DNA from: Streptomyces carminius
GTDB taxonomy: Bacteria > Actinomycetota > Actinomycetes > Streptomycetales > Streptomycetaceae
Assembly: GCF_002794255.1 (NCBI RefSeq)
Contig: NZ_PGGW01000011.1
Span: forward strand, 1 to 64,000
Direction: 5' to 3'
Length of the DNA: 64,000 nucleotides
The stretch's first letter is position 1. Every line of letters starts with the position of its first letter. Shown here piece after piece: positions 53,256 through 62,838 of this stretch. The notes under the pieces are model-generated. The model was not told the origin of the DNA and searched no databases. It worked only from the letters and a program-made list of their open reading frames with translations. The translations under genes were made by a program, and so were the position numbers.

Positions 53256-54032
53256 ATGGCCTCCGCACCACGTGACCCGGAACCGGACCCGGAACCGATA
53301 ACGGCCGATCCGGCCGGCTCCGTCGCCCGTCCGCTGCTCACCCAGTCCTGGCTCGACCTGGCCTTCCTGCACTGGGTCGCGGACCCGGCGGACGTGGCGC
53401 CGCTGCTGCCGCCCGGCACCGTGCCCGACACCCTCGACGGGACCACCTACGTCGGTCTCGTCGCCTTCCGCATGCACAAGGTCGGCTGGTTCCGGCTCCC
53501 CGGCATTCCGTATCTGGGCAGCTTCCCCGAGACCAACGTCCGCCTGTACTCGGTGGACGGACGCGGCCGCCGCGGCGTCGTCTTCCGCTCGCTGGACGCC
53601 TCCCGGCTGATCCCGGTGGTGGCCGGACGGTTCCTCTTCGGACTGCCGTACGTGTGGTCCCGGATGAGTGTCCGGCGCGAGGGCGACACCGTCTCCTACA
53701 CCGGCACCCGGCGCCGGCCGGGCCCGCGCGGCGCGCACAGCGCGATCACCGTCGAGGTGGGCGAGGCGATCCGCGAGCCCACCGCGCTGGAGCACTTCCT
53801 CACCGCCCGCTGGGGGCTGCACACCACCTTCTTCGGGCGCGGGACGTACCTGCCGAACGTCCACCCGCGCTGGCCCCTGCACCGGGCCCGGCTGATCCGC
53901 TGCGAGGAGGACCTGATCGCCGCCGCGGGGTTGCCCGCTCCGGAGGGAGACCCGGTGAGCGTGCTGTACTCGCCCGGCGTCCCCGTGCGCTTCGGCCGCC
54001 CGGCCCGCCCCGCGGGCCTCCCCACGCACTGA
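53256..54032 (+). CDS. DUF2071 (YqjF-like) protein
   Basis: A 258-residue soluble protein of the DUF2071/YqjF family. QSWLDLAFLHWVADPADVAP, YVGLVAFRMHKVGWFRLPGI and FPETNVRLYS are the family landmarks. The biochemical function is unknown; acetoacetate-decarboxylase-like folds are related. The start is ATG 53256. Codon use is typical, and it is probably monocistronic. Confidence 0.9.
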   Translation: MASAPRDPEPDPEPITADPAGSVARPLLTQSWLDLAFLHWVADPADVAPLLPPGTVPDTLDGTTYVGLVAFRMHKVGWFRLPGIPYLGSFPETNVRLYSVDGRGRRGVVFRSLDASRLIPVVAGRFLFGLPYVWSRMSVRREGDTVSYTGTRRRPGPRGAHSAITVEVGEAIREPTALEHFLTARWGLHTTFFGRGTYLPNVHPRWPLHRARLIRCEEDLIAAAGLPAPEGDPVSVLYSPGVPVRFGRPARPAGLPTH

Positions 54033-54068
54033 GGGCCGGAAACCGGGACCGCCGGGTCGGTGCCGGGG

Positions 54069-54902
54069 TCAGCCCCGGTGCCAGCGGGCCAGCGCGAACA
54101 TCAGCAGCCCGTACAGCGCCAGCCCCACGGCGACCGCCGCCAGCAGCCACGGGCCGGCCGGGGTCCCTGCGAGGGTGCGCAGGGAGTCGTCCAGGCCCTT
54201 CACCTCGTCCGCGTCGTACCGCACCGCCGCCACCACCACGAAGCCGCCCGCCACGGCGAAGACGATCCCGCGCGCGATGCCGCCCGCCACGCCCAGCACG
54301 TCCACGGGGCGCCGCATGCGCGCCGGCACCGGACCCAGCTCCTTGCGGTACTCCCGGCGAAGCGCCCGCACCCCGCTCCACACCCCGAGCACGACGGTCG
54401 CCAGGCCCACCGCGCCGACCAGCCAGCGGCCCGCCGGCAGTTCGAACACCCGGGCGGTGAGGTCCTCGGACCGCCGGTCGGACGAGCCGCCGCCACCGCT
54501 GCCCGCGGCGAAGGCGAGCGCGGACGCGGACAGCACGGCGAGCACCAGGAACCGTCCGGTGGACCGCAGCCGTTCCTCCGTCTTGTGACCACCGGGGCGC
54601 GCCGCGCCCAGCACCGCCTCCGACAGCCGCCACAGCGCCAGCGCGGCCAGCCCGACGCCGACCGCCCACACCAGGAAGTTCCCGAACGGCTGCTGGGCCA
54701 GCGCCCGCAGCGCGCCGCCGCTGTCCGCCTGGCTCTCCGGGTCGCCGAGGGCGATCCGCAGCGCTATCAGGCCGACCAGCAGATAGATCACGCCGTAGGC
54801 GACCAGCCCGCCGCGGGCGGCGGCCGTCATCGCGGAGCTGTTCGCGGCCCGTCGCGCGCCGCCGCGCACGGACGCCGGAGTCGGTGTTCTCGCAGTCCTC
54901 AT
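54069..54902 (-). CDS. DUF1206 membrane protein
   Basis: A 277-residue membrane protein with about six helices arranged as three repeats of the DUF1206 unit (GLVAYGVIYLLVGLIALRIA; GRFLVLAVLSASALAFAAGS; GIARGIVFAVAGGFVVVAAV). The function is unknown. The ATG is at 54902, divergent from the ABC transporter operon starting at 55011. Confidence 0.9.
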   Translation of the reverse strand: MRTARTPTPASVRGGARRAANSSAMTAAARGGLVAYGVIYLLVGLIALRIALGDPESQADSGGALRALAQQPFGNFLVWAVGVGLAALALWRLSEAVLGAARPGGHKTEERLRSTGRFLVLAVLSASALAFAAGSGGGGSSDRRSEDLTARVFELPAGRWLVGAVGLATVVLGVWSGVRALRREYRKELGPVPARMRRPVDVLGVAGGIARGIVFAVAGGFVVVAAVRYDADEVKGLDDSLRTLAGTPAGPWLLAAVAVGLALYGLLMFALARWHRG

Positions 54903-55010
54903 ACCGCACCGTCTGCCCGGTGCGGGCGCGGTGACGCACCACCGGAAATCGTTTGCCGCGTCCGGCCCGGGTCGGGCAGCCTCGTGCGGGCCACGACGGA
55001 CGGAGACGCC

Positions 55011-56141
55011 TTGACAACGCCGCCAGGCAACCCGGACACGACCGACGGGATAGTCGCCCGAGGACTGACCAGGACCTTCCGGACCACCGTCCGGCGGCCG
55101 GGGCTCACCGGCGCCCTGCGGTCCCTGGTCGACCCGCTGCGGGAGGAGAAGACCGCCGTACGGGACGTCTCCTTCGAGGTGGGACGCGGTCAACTGCTCG
55201 CCCTTCTCGGGCCGAACGGCGCCGGCAAGTCCACCACGATCAAGATGCTCACCGGCATCCTCACCCCCACCTCGGGCGAGGCGCGGGTCGCGGGCGTGGT
55301 CCCGTACCGGCAGCGGGAGCGCAACGCCCGCAACATCGGCGCCGTCTTCGGCCAGCGCACCCAGCTGTGGTGGGATCTGCCCGCCCGCGAGTCGTTCGCG
55401 ATCCTGCGGGACATCTACGGCGTGCCGGAGGGCGAACACCGCACCCGGCTCGCCGAGTTCGATTCCCTGCTGGAGTTGTCGGAGTTCTGGGACACCCGGG
55501 TGCGGCACCTCTCGCTCGGCCAGCGGGTGCGCTGCGACCTGGCCGCCGCGCTGCTGCACGACCCGCCGGTGGTCTTCCTGGACGAGCCGACCATCGGCAT
55601 GGACGTGGTGGTCAAGGAGCAGGTCCGCACCTTCCTGCGGCACCAGGTGGAGCAGCGCGGCCGCACCGTCCTGCTCACCACCCACGACACGACCGAGGTG
55701 GCCCGGCTCGCGGAACGGGTCGTGCTGATCAACCACGGCCGCATCGTGCTGGACGGGACGCTGGCGGAGATCCGCCGCCGCTATGGCGGCACCTGGCAGG
55801 TGCACGCGACGCTGGACCCGGTGGAGGCGGAGGCCGCCGGGACCGCGGGGGCCGCCCTGCCGCCCGGCGTCCGGCTGGTGCGCCGGGAGGGGCCGCGCGT
55901 GGTGTTCGGCCCCGACGACCCGGGCGGGACCGGCGGTGCCGCGCCGCCCACCGTCCACCAGGCGCTGCGGGCGATCGTCGAGCGCTACCGGGTGACGGAC
56001 CTGGCGCTGGAGGAGAACGATCTGGAGGACGTGATGCGCGCCGCCTACCTGCGGCAGGACGGGCCGGACCAGCAGGACGGGCGGGACGGGCACCGGGACG
56101 GCGCCGCCGCCCAGCCCGCCGGACGGGGCGCGGCCCGGTGA
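55011..56141 (+). CDS. ABC transporter ATP-binding protein, DUF990-associated type
   Basis: A 376-residue ABC ATPase with Walker A GPNGAGKST, Q-loop in FGQRTQLWWDLP, signature LSLGQRVRCDLA, Walker B VVFLDEPTIGMD and H-loop TTHDTTE. The QRTQLWWDLP stretch is typical of ATPases working with the ABC-2/DUF990 permease pair. The start is TTG 55011 with GGAG 5 bases upstream. It is translationally coupled to the first permease through a GTGA overlap. Exported substrate unknown. Confidence 0.93.
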   Translation: MTTPPGNPDTTDGIVARGLTRTFRTTVRRPGLTGALRSLVDPLREEKTAVRDVSFEVGRGQLLALLGPNGAGKSTTIKMLTGILTPTSGEARVAGVVPYRQRERNARNIGAVFGQRTQLWWDLPARESFAILRDIYGVPEGEHRTRLAEFDSLLELSEFWDTRVRHLSLGQRVRCDLAAALLHDPPVVFLDEPTIGMDVVVKEQVRTFLRHQVEQRGRTVLLTTHDTTEVARLAERVVLINHGRIVLDGTLAEIRRRYGGTWQVHATLDPVEAEAAGTAGAALPPGVRLVRREGPRVVFGPDDPGGTGGAAPPTVHQALRAIVERYRVTDLALEENDLEDVMRAAYLRQDGPDQQDGRDGHRDGAAAQPAGRGAAR

Positions 56142-56986
56142 CGGCCCCACTTCCGGACCCGCTTCCGGCCCCCGCCCGCGCCCCCGCCCGCCACGCCTGG
56201 CGGGCGGCCCGCATCACCCCGCTGGGCGAGCTGAGCTCCCCGCCCCGGCTCACCGCCACCGCCGTCCGGCTGACCGTCCAGATCTTCCTGGTGGTCTTCC
56301 TGTGGCGGGGGCTGTACGCGCAGACCGACGGCGCCGTCGCCGGACTCGACCGCGAACAGGCCGTGGCCTACGCGGTCCTGGCCGTGCTCGCCACCCGCGT
56401 GAGGGACCTGAACCGGCACCTCGGACGGGACACCGTCCAGCAGCACCTGCACTTCGGCACCATCGCCTACTGGTTCCTGCGACCGGTGCCGCCGCACCGC
56501 TACCACGCGCTGCGCGCGCTGGGCGACCAGCTCTACGGCTTCGCCTGGGTGATCGCCGGCTATCTGGTCTGCCGCGCCGCCGGGGTCCTGCCCCCGCCCG
56601 CCTCCGCCGCCGCGGCGGCCGCCTTCGCCGCCGGAGTGCTGCTGGGGCAGACCGTCCTGTACTTCGTCATGGCGCTCACCGACCTGCTGTGCTTCTGGAC
56701 ACTGCGCGACGACGCCGCCCTGCAGATCGTGCAGTTCGCGCAGAATCTGCTCTCCGGCGCCTTCGCGCCGCTGTGGTTCTTCCCCGGGTGGTTCCGCACG
56801 ATGAGCGACCTCCTGCCGTTCCAGGCGACGCTGAACACCCCGCTCTCCCTCTACATCGGCCGCATCCCGCCCGCCGAGGCACCGCGGGCGCTGCTGGTGC
56901 AGGTGATGTGGGTGGTCGTCCTGGCCGCGCTCACCCGGTGGCTGTGGCACCGGGCCGCCCTCCGCGTCGTCCCCCAGGGAGGGTGA
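56138..56986 (+). CDS. ABC-2 family permease (DUF990), first subunit
   Basis: A 282-residue integral membrane protein with about six helices. FGTIAYWFLRPVPPHRYHAL and FWTLRDDAALQIVQFAQNLL are DUF990 landmarks. The GTG start overlaps the stop of the ATPase gene. It forms a heterodimeric export channel with the next gene product. Confidence 0.9.
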   Translation: MTAPLPDPLPAPARAPARHAWRAARITPLGELSSPPRLTATAVRLTVQIFLVVFLWRGLYAQTDGAVAGLDREQAVAYAVLAVLATRVRDLNRHLGRDTVQQHLHFGTIAYWFLRPVPPHRYHALRALGDQLYGFAWVIAGYLVCRAAGVLPPPASAAAAAAFAAGVLLGQTVLYFVMALTDLLCFWTLRDDAALQIVQFAQNLLSGAFAPLWFFPGWFRTMSDLLPFQATLNTPLSLYIGRIPPAEAPRALLVQVMWVVVLAALTRWLWHRAALRVVPQGG

Positions 56987-56992
56987 CCGGCC

Positions 56993-57871
56993 GTGTCCCT
57001 CACCACCGGACCCCGCACCACCGGGCCCGCCCCCACCGGGCCCGCGCTCGCCGCCTTGCCGCGCCGCTGGGCCCGCGCCTGGTATCTCGTCTGGCGGATC
57101 ACCCTGCTCAACCTCCGCGCGCAACTGGAGTACCGCGCCGAGTTCCTGATGTCGATCGGCTTCGGCATCGCCTGGCAGTCGTCCGTCATCGTCTTCGCGA
57201 CGGTGCTGCTCCAGCGGTTCCCCGGCATGGGCGGCTGGAGCAGCGCGGACGTGCTGCTGATCGTCGGCACGCGGATGCTGGCCCACGCCCTGTACGTGCT
57301 GTTCTTCGGCCGGACCCACCGACTGCCGTTCCTGGTGCAGGAGGGGCTGATCGACGCCTGCCTGCTGCGGCCGATGCCCGTCTTCCGGCAGGTCCAGCTC
57401 GCCGTCTTCCCCACCCACGGCCTCGGCGACCTGCTGGTGGGCGCCACCATGTTCGCCTTCGCCGTCCAGCAGGCGGCCGAGCCGTGGACGGCCGGGCGGG
57501 CGGCGTTCCTGGCCGCCGCCGTGGTGGGCGGGATGCTGGTGGAGTCGGCGGTGTTCATCGCCCTCTCCAGCGCCGCGCTGCGCTTCCCGGCCACCTTCTA
57601 CTGGAGCACCTGGGTGGACGAGCTGATGGCCACCTTCGGCAGCTATCCGCTGTCGATCCTGCCCCGGGCGGTGGGCGCGGTGTTCACCTTCGTCCTGCCG
57701 CTGGCGTTCATCGCCTACTTCCCGGCCGGGGTGCTGACCGGCCACGGCTCCGCGCTCGGCGTCCCGCTGTGGTTGGCGGCGGCCTCCCCGCTGGTCGGCC
57801 TGGCGGCCTTCGTGGCGGCACGGCTGCTGTGGAACTGGAGCCTGCGGCACTACACGGGGGTCAACGGCTGA
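56993..57871 (+). CDS. ABC-2 family permease (DUF990), second subunit
   Basis: A 292-residue membrane protein with about six helices (LRAQLEYRAEFLMSIGFGIA, LLRPMPVFRQVQL, FAYFPAG-like IAYFPAGVLTG). It starts at GTG 56993, 6 bases after the first permease stop, and completes the three-gene exporter operon. The VQEGLIDACLLRPMPVF motif is shared with DUF990 permeases. Confidence 0.9.
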   Translation: MSLTTGPRTTGPAPTGPALAALPRRWARAWYLVWRITLLNLRAQLEYRAEFLMSIGFGIAWQSSVIVFATVLLQRFPGMGGWSSADVLLIVGTRMLAHALYVLFFGRTHRLPFLVQEGLIDACLLRPMPVFRQVQLAVFPTHGLGDLLVGATMFAFAVQQAAEPWTAGRAAFLAAAVVGGMLVESAVFIALSSAALRFPATFYWSTWVDELMATFGSYPLSILPRAVGAVFTFVLPLAFIAYFPAGVLTGHGSALGVPLWLAAASPLVGLAAFVAARLLWNWSLRHYTGVNG

Positions 57872-57921
57872 CGGACCGGGCCGGGGCCGCCCGGTCCGGC
57901 CCGCGTACGGCCCGTGCCCGC

Positions 57922-58104
57922 TCAGCCCTCGGCGGTGAGGGTGAGGAAGTCGGCCCACTCACGGCGGGTGAAGGTGAGCTGGGGGCCCTGGAGATCCTTG
58001 GAGTCCCGAACGTGGATGCCGTCGGAAGCGGCGGCTATCTCGACGCAGTTGCCGCCCTCGTTGTCGCTGTGGCTGCTCTTGATCCAGGTCAGGTCGGTGT
58101 TCAC
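57922..58104 (-). CDS. DUF397 protein of the second triad
   Basis: A 60-residue DUF397 protein with one standard unit: WIKSSHSDNEGGNCVEIA, IHVRDSKD, and W..F near the end. Its ATG overlaps the stop of the XRE gene (ATGA). It mirrors the protein at 8055-8300 but without the duplicated N-terminal half. Confidence 0.93.
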   Translation of the reverse strand: MNTDLTWIKSSHSDNEGGNCVEIAAASDGIHVRDSKDLQGPQLTFTRREWADFLTLTAEG

Positions 58105-58961
58105 ATCTCTCCCAGAAGCTGCTCGACGAACGCCGTGGACTCACGCGGGGTGAGAGCCTGCGCGCGGATCGTCCCATAGCGAGCCTCGAACACGCGCACA
58201 TCCGCCCGCTCCGTGAACCATGCACTACGCCCCTGGGATTCTGTATAGGCGACTTTGGGACTATCCGGCGTCTCCAGCAGGGCCAGCGAGCCGACCAGCC
58301 CGGCGTGTTCCTCGACCGCCAGCGGCATGACCTGGAGGTCCACATGGTGCAGCCGGGCGACGCCGAGCAGGTGCTCCAACTGCCCGCGCAGCACTCGACG
58401 GCCGCCCAGCGGGCGGCGCAGCGCCGTCTCCTCCACGACGAAGCTCATCAGCGGCGCAGGATGCCGCTCGAAGACCGCGCGCCGCGCCAGCCGCGCGGCG
58501 ACATGGCCCTCGATGGTCTCCTCGTCCAGGCCCGGACGGCGCATCAGATACATGGCGCGGGCGTACTCCTCGGTCTGGAGCGGACCCGGCACGACCATGG
58601 GGTCGTACATGTGGATCTCGACCGCCTCGCGCTCCAGCTTCGCGAACTCCCGGAAGCGCGCCGGGTAGCGCGTCTCCTCGATGTCCTCCCGTACGGCGTG
58701 GAAGATCCCACGCCCGTCCAGCTCCCGCTCCGCGCCTTCGATGAACTGGTCCTTGGGCGGGCGCCTGCCCCGCTCGACCGAGGAGACCTGGTCGACGCCG
58801 TAACCGATGCGCTTGCCGAACTCCGGCTGGGTCAGTCCGGCACGCTCTCGGAGGACCTTGATCTGCTTGCCGATCACCTTCAGAACGGGGTCGACCTTCT
58901 CGGCCTCCTCCGTCCCCTCACCGTCGACCGCCGTCTGCCACTGTCGTTCCACGTCTGCCAC
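58101..58961 (-). CDS. XRE/DUF5753 regulator of the second triad
   Basis: A 286-residue regulator with XRE HTH (IKVLRERAGLTQPEFGKRIG, VSSVERGRR) and the DUF5753 domain (GPLQTEEYARAMYLM, HVDLQVMPLAVEEHAGLVG). GTG 58961 was chosen because GGGAGGG lies 7-13 bases upstream. It is coupled to the DUF397 gene and divergent from the ATPase gene at 59284, repeating the layout at 8-10 kb. Confidence 0.9.
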   Translation of the reverse strand: MADVERQWQTAVDGEGTEEAEKVDPVLKVIGKQIKVLRERAGLTQPEFGKRIGYGVDQVSSVERGRRPPKDQFIEGAERELDGRGIFHAVREDIEETRYPARFREFAKLEREAVEIHMYDPMVVPGPLQTEEYARAMYLMRRPGLDEETIEGHVAARLARRAVFERHPAPLMSFVVEETALRRPLGGRRVLRGQLEHLLGVARLHHVDLQVMPLAVEEHAGLVGSLALLETPDSPKVAYTESQGRSAWFTERADVRVFEARYGTIRAQALTPRESTAFVEQLLGEM

Positions 58962-59283
58962 GCTGCTTCCCTCCCGGTGCGCTCCCGTGCTCACCGGGAC
59001 CAACGGCCGAATCCGGCCGCCGTCACTGCCGGGCCGCCGGACGGCACGCCCGGCGGCCCGGACAGATACGCCTTGTACGGGTCGGCGGACGTGCCGTGTC
59101 CGTCGCCGCGGGGAGAACGGGGCGGGCGCCCGGACGGACCCACTCGGCCCTCACCCAGCTCTCGCCCCGGCCCCGTCCGGCCTCCGGCCTGCGCCGTACG
59201 GCATCTGACGCACCGTCGGACGAGGTTGCCCGTACCGGGGGCGTAGCTGGCCGGAAAGCGACGGCCCAGCCACTCTCGGTGAG

Positions 59284-59784
59284 GTGACAGCGCATATCGC
59301 ACCCACCGAACTCCCCGCCCCCACCCACACCTTCACGCAGCTCTTCGGCGCGACGCCGCGCGGCGCGCGGGTCGCCCGGCTGATGACGGTCCGGCAGCTC
59401 GCCCTGTGGGGCTGGCCGCACGGGCACGAGGTGTCGGAGGCCGTGACCGCGATCGTGGCCGAGCTCGCCGCGAACGCGGCGACCCACGGCAGGGCCGGCG
59501 GGCACGCCTTCCAGCTCCGGCTGGTCGTCGGGCCGGGGCTGCTGCAACCCGACGTGCTCCGCGTCGAGGTCGCCGACGCGTGCGGCGGTGCACGGCCGGA
59601 CCCGTCCGAGCCCGTGAGGGTGCCGGGGCCGGAGGAGGAGTCCGGGCGCGGGCTGCTGCTGGTGGAGACCTTCGCCGCCCGGTGGGGCGTGACCGACCGG
59701 CTGTACTGCGGCAAGACCGTCTGGGCCGAACTGGACCTGACCGCGGGTCCGGCGAATCCCGCGCGACCGGCGGCCGGAAGGTGA
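59284..59784 (+). CDS. HATPase_c anti-sigma-like ATPase of the second triad
   Basis: A 166-residue GHKL ATPase with N-box IVAELAANAATHG and G2 region SGRGLLLVETFAARWG. It closely resembles the protein at 9354-9806 in motifs and length, and is likewise divergent from an XRE-DUF397 pair. The start is GTG 59284. Confidence 0.88.
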   Translation: MTAHIAPTELPAPTHTFTQLFGATPRGARVARLMTVRQLALWGWPHGHEVSEAVTAIVAELAANAATHGRAGGHAFQLRLVVGPGLLQPDVLRVEVADACGGARPDPSEPVRVPGPEEESGRGLLLVETFAARWGVTDRLYCGKTVWAELDLTAGPANPARPAAGR

Positions 59785-59894
59785 CGGCCGTGGTTCCGCT
59801 TCCCGGGAGCGGCCGAGCCCGTGCCTGCCCGATGACCGCAGGGCGGGCACGGTGCCGGCTCCCGGGCGGTGCCGGGCCGCCCCGGTGGCCGGGA

Positions 59895-60854
59895 CTACTC
59901 GGAGACCGCGACGTAGCGCCAGGTCTCGCCGTTGTACTCCTCGGGCTTCTCCTGCTCGGAGAGGTCCACGTCCACCCCGGCGTCCTCCAGCTCCTCGCGG
60001 ATCCGTTCCATCATGGCGTCGCTGAGGAAGTGGTGGCTCAGGTCGAGCTTCGTCAGGTGGGTGAGGGGCTGGCCGCTGAGCAGGGCCTCGGCGCCGGTGT
60101 CGGTGAGGGTGCCCATGGACAGGTCCAGGGTGTGCAGCCGGGCCACCACCGGGGCGCTCGCGACGGCCGCGGCGATCTCGTCCTGGAGCTCGCTGTCCGT
60201 CAGCCCCAGGCCGCGCAGTGCGGGCAGGCGCTCACCGGCCAGGATCGGCGCCAGGTCCGCCACCGTGGCGTCGCCGCCGTAGTCGGTGACGCCCAGCCAC
60301 AGCTCCAGTTCCTCCAGCGCGGGCAGGTCACTGGCGGCGACCCCGCGCACCACGCCGCCGGGCAGGCCGCCGGACTCGAACCGCAGGACGCGCAGGTGCT
60401 CGTGGCGGACGGGGCGGAACACCAGGCCGGTGCCGCCGCGCACCCCGAACTCGCGCAGCTTGGGGTATGCCTCCAGCACCGGGGTGACGTCGGACTGCTG
60501 GATCCAGGAGATCTCCGCATCCTCGAACGTCATGTCTCCGATGAAGACGGTCTCCAGGGACGGGAAGCGGTCGGCGTTCGAGGTGAGCATCTCGACGACG
60601 GGGCCGGAGTTATCCTCCTCCTCCGCGACCTCGCCCCACATCCCGATGACCAGCCCGCGGACCGCGGTGGTGTCCACGGCCTCCAGGAAGCTGTGCCACA
60701 GGCCCTCGAAACCACCCTTCGGGTAGTCGTCGATGTAGGGGTTGAAGGACAGGCGCCAGACCACGGATCCGGCCGCCGGCAGGTCACCGGCAGGGGTCCC
60801 CGACGCGAAGTCGTGGACGGGCAGTCCGTGCAGCTCCGTCAGATGATGGGCCAT
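59895..60854 (-). CDS. STM4015-like leucine-rich-repeat protein
   Basis: A 319-residue soluble protein with degenerate leucine-rich repeats (LPALEELELWLG, RLPALRGLGLTDSEL, VARLHTLDLSMGTLTDTGAE). The N-terminus MAHHLTELHGLPVHDF and the overall pattern match the STM4015 family, which elsewhere lies in the STM4011-4016 cluster. The other members of that cluster are not nearby. It probably acts in protein binding. Confidence 0.82.
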   Translation of the reverse strand: MAHHLTELHGLPVHDFASGTPAGDLPAAGSVVWRLSFNPYIDDYPKGGFEGLWHSFLEAVDTTAVRGLVIGMWGEVAEEEDNSGPVVEMLTSNADRFPSLETVFIGDMTFEDAEISWIQQSDVTPVLEAYPKLREFGVRGGTGLVFRPVRHEHLRVLRFESGGLPGGVVRGVAASDLPALEELELWLGVTDYGGDATVADLAPILAGERLPALRGLGLTDSELQDEIAAAVASAPVVARLHTLDLSMGTLTDTGAEALLSGQPLTHLTKLDLSHHFLSDAMMERIREELEDAGVDVDLSEQEKPEEYNGETWRYVAVSE

Positions 60855-61134
60855 GGTGCTCTCTCCTGATCTCGGGGGATGGTGCGGAACGTTCTATCAA
60901 CTCCCACTGACACGGCCTCCGTCGGGCTGTCCGACCGCTCCATGGCGTGCTGTCACATGCCACGGGCCCTTTCGGGGATGATGGCCACGCCTTTCACCCC
61001 TTCGGGTGCTTCTTGTGTGCTTGTGAAGAGGAATGCCGGATTCTTCGTGAGGATGGCGGTGACCGCTTCACCGAAACCTGTCACCGAGCCGGGCCGCCGC
61101 CCGCGGCGGCCCGGTGACGGAAGGGGGAACAACC
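60855..61134. other. Divergent promoter region
   Basis: About 280 bases between the LRR protein gene and the secreted protein gene. No gene is credible. AAGGGGGAAC just before 61135 is the ribosome-binding site of the following gene. Confidence 0.45.
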
Positions 61135-61740
61135 ATGCGCAAGCGTGCAGCACGACTCCTGGGTGCCGCGATCGCCGTGGCGGGACTGCTCGCGGCGGCC
61201 CCGTCCACCGGCGCCGCGGAGTTCTCACCGGCCGCCGGCCCCGCACCGGCCGCACCCGCCGCGAAGTCCGCTCCGGCCGGGGCGGTGGCCCGGTACGAGG
61301 GGCGGGAGATCAACCTGGCGGAGGGCTGGCAGGGCGCCCATACCTGCGTCGTCCACACCCGACAGGACATCCGCTGCCACTCCGACGCCGCCGATGCCGA
61401 CGCCGCCCTCGGCTACCGGCGGGCCGCCGATCCCCTCGTCCGCCGCGCCGCCTCCCCGCGGGCCGCGGTAGCCGTCCCGGCCTGCGCCGGGGGCTGGCTG
61501 TGCCTCTACGAGCACGCCAACGGGCAGGGGCGCCGGCTGATCTTCAACGACGAGTACTGGCACAACCTCTACGACTACGGTTTCCAGAACCAGACCAGCT
61601 CTTGGCGGAACACCCAGTCCCGGGGCGACTCCGGCGGGCTGCGCATGTCGGACACCCAGCAGCAGATCTGGCTGGGTGCCCCCGGCTACGTCTCCTACAT
61701 CGGCATCTACAACGACAAGGCGTACATGGTCCACGGCTGA
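61135..61740 (+). CDS. Secreted peptidase-inhibitor family I36-like protein
   Basis: A 201-residue exported protein. A signal peptide (MRKRAARLLGAAIAVAGLLA) is followed by an Ala/Pro-rich propeptide-like stretch. A C-terminal beta/gamma-crystallin-type domain follows (CAGGWLCLYEHANGQGRRLI, YGFQNQTSSWRN), as in Streptomyces metalloproteinase inhibitor SMPI (family I36). The start is fixed by AAGGGGGAAC. It may inhibit secreted proteases or bind calcium. Confidence 0.85.
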   Translation: MRKRAARLLGAAIAVAGLLAAAPSTGAAEFSPAAGPAPAAPAAKSAPAGAVARYEGREINLAEGWQGAHTCVVHTRQDIRCHSDAADADAALGYRRAADPLVRRAASPRAAVAVPACAGGWLCLYEHANGQGRRLIFNDEYWHNLYDYGFQNQTSSWRNTQSRGDSGGLRMSDTQQQIWLGAPGYVSYIGIYNDKAYMVHG

Positions 61741-61829
61741 TGGGCGGCGGTGATCCCGTACACCCACGGGGGGAGGGGCCGGGCCCCGGTGAGCCGAACC
61801 GGGCCCGGTCCCGCCCCCGCCACGGGAAG

Positions 61830-62753
61830 TCAGCGGGGGAGCGTGGTGGAGTCGATGTACGCACTGGTCTCGACCTGCGGCCGCTGGGTGGCCGGGCCGT
61901 CCAGCGGGTCCCACGAGTCGGTGTGCCAGACGTTCTGCATGAACGCGCCCGGCTTGTCGGGGATACGGGAGGCCGGTCCCCGGTAGTCCCACAGGATCTT
62001 CTTGTCGCCGTCGTCGTCGTAGGTCCAGAAGACCACCGAGTCCGGCTGCCAGTCGAACATGTAGGTGTGGAACTGGGCGGACGAGTCGAAGTCCGGGTCG
62101 GGCTCGATGCTCGCGGGCACGTTCTCGCCCGGCCGCTCCTTCACGCACTCGCCGCCGAGCTGCTCGTTGTAGCAGTTGTAGAGGACCTTGCCGGTGCGCA
62201 TGTCGATCGCGCGGGCGATCTTGCGGACGGCGTTGGTGGACTCCTCGTAGTCGGTCCAGAGGGTCAGCCAGACGACGTGCGGCTGGGCGCAGAGCACCTC
62301 GACGTCGATCTCGTCGTTGTCCGGCAGCCCGTTGCCGTTGTCGTCGCCGTGGTCGCCGGAGTAGGTGAAGGTGCCGGTGATGACGCCGACGCGGCCCTGT
62401 CCGCTGCAGTCCGCCGTCTTGATGCGGGTGCCGTAGGTGCCGTACTGGTACGTGCGGTCGTCACTGCTGATCTCCACGCCCTGCCACGGGCCGACGCCGG
62501 GCCTGGCGTTCAGGGTGAGCCGCAGGGCGCTGCCGTCCTCGGCGCCGTCGGCGGAGACGACCGCGGTGGTGCCGCCGGAGGCCCCGGTCTTGGAGAAGTG
62601 GGGGGAGTCACCGGTCCAGTTCTCGGTCACGGGGGCGGCCGTGGCCGTGGTGGCGAGGAGGGCGCCGGCCGTGGCGGCCGCCGCGCCCGCCGTGAGCCAG
62701 CGCAGGCTCCGGACGCCGCGGCGCTTCCTGGAGTGCTGTGGGGGGTGGGGCAC
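61830..62753 (-). CDS. Secreted glycoside hydrolase family 16 enzyme
   Basis: A 307-residue exported GH16-like enzyme. A twin-arginine-containing signal (SRKRRGVRSLRWLTAGAAAA) ends near ATAAP. The catalytic motif is E148-I-D150-V-E152 (NDEIDVEVL), with YGTYGTRIKT and MFDWQPDSVVFWTYD as family landmarks. GH16 enzymes cut beta-1,3/1,4-glucans, galactans or laminarin; the substrate is not settled. GTG 62753 has GGGAGAG upstream. An 18-bp palindrome 86 bp upstream probably regulates it. Confidence 0.88.
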   Translation of the reverse strand: MPHPPQHSRKRRGVRSLRWLTAGAAAATAGALLATTATAAPVTENWTGDSPHFSKTGASGGTTAVVSADGAEDGSALRLTLNARPGVGPWQGVEISSDDRTYQYGTYGTRIKTADCSGQGRVGVITGTFTYSGDHGDDNGNGLPDNDEIDVEVLCAQPHVVWLTLWTDYEESTNAVRKIARAIDMRTGKVLYNCYNEQLGGECVKERPGENVPASIEPDPDFDSSAQFHTYMFDWQPDSVVFWTYDDDGDKKILWDYRGPASRIPDKPGAFMQNVWHTDSWDPLDGPATQRPQVETSAYIDSTTLPR

Positions 62754-62838
62754 GTTCTCTCCCTTACGGGGGTGGTACGGACTCGTGCGGGAAGCTGCCC
62801 GGCGCGGCGGGTGCGTTGCCCGGAGCGCCGGACGAAGT

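Noticed and set aside
54069..56150. A 693-codon minus-strand frame that would join the DUF1206 gene to an antisense copy of the ABC ATPase.
   Set aside because: DUF1206 similarity begins at 54902; upstream is the shadow of the divergent ATPase gene.
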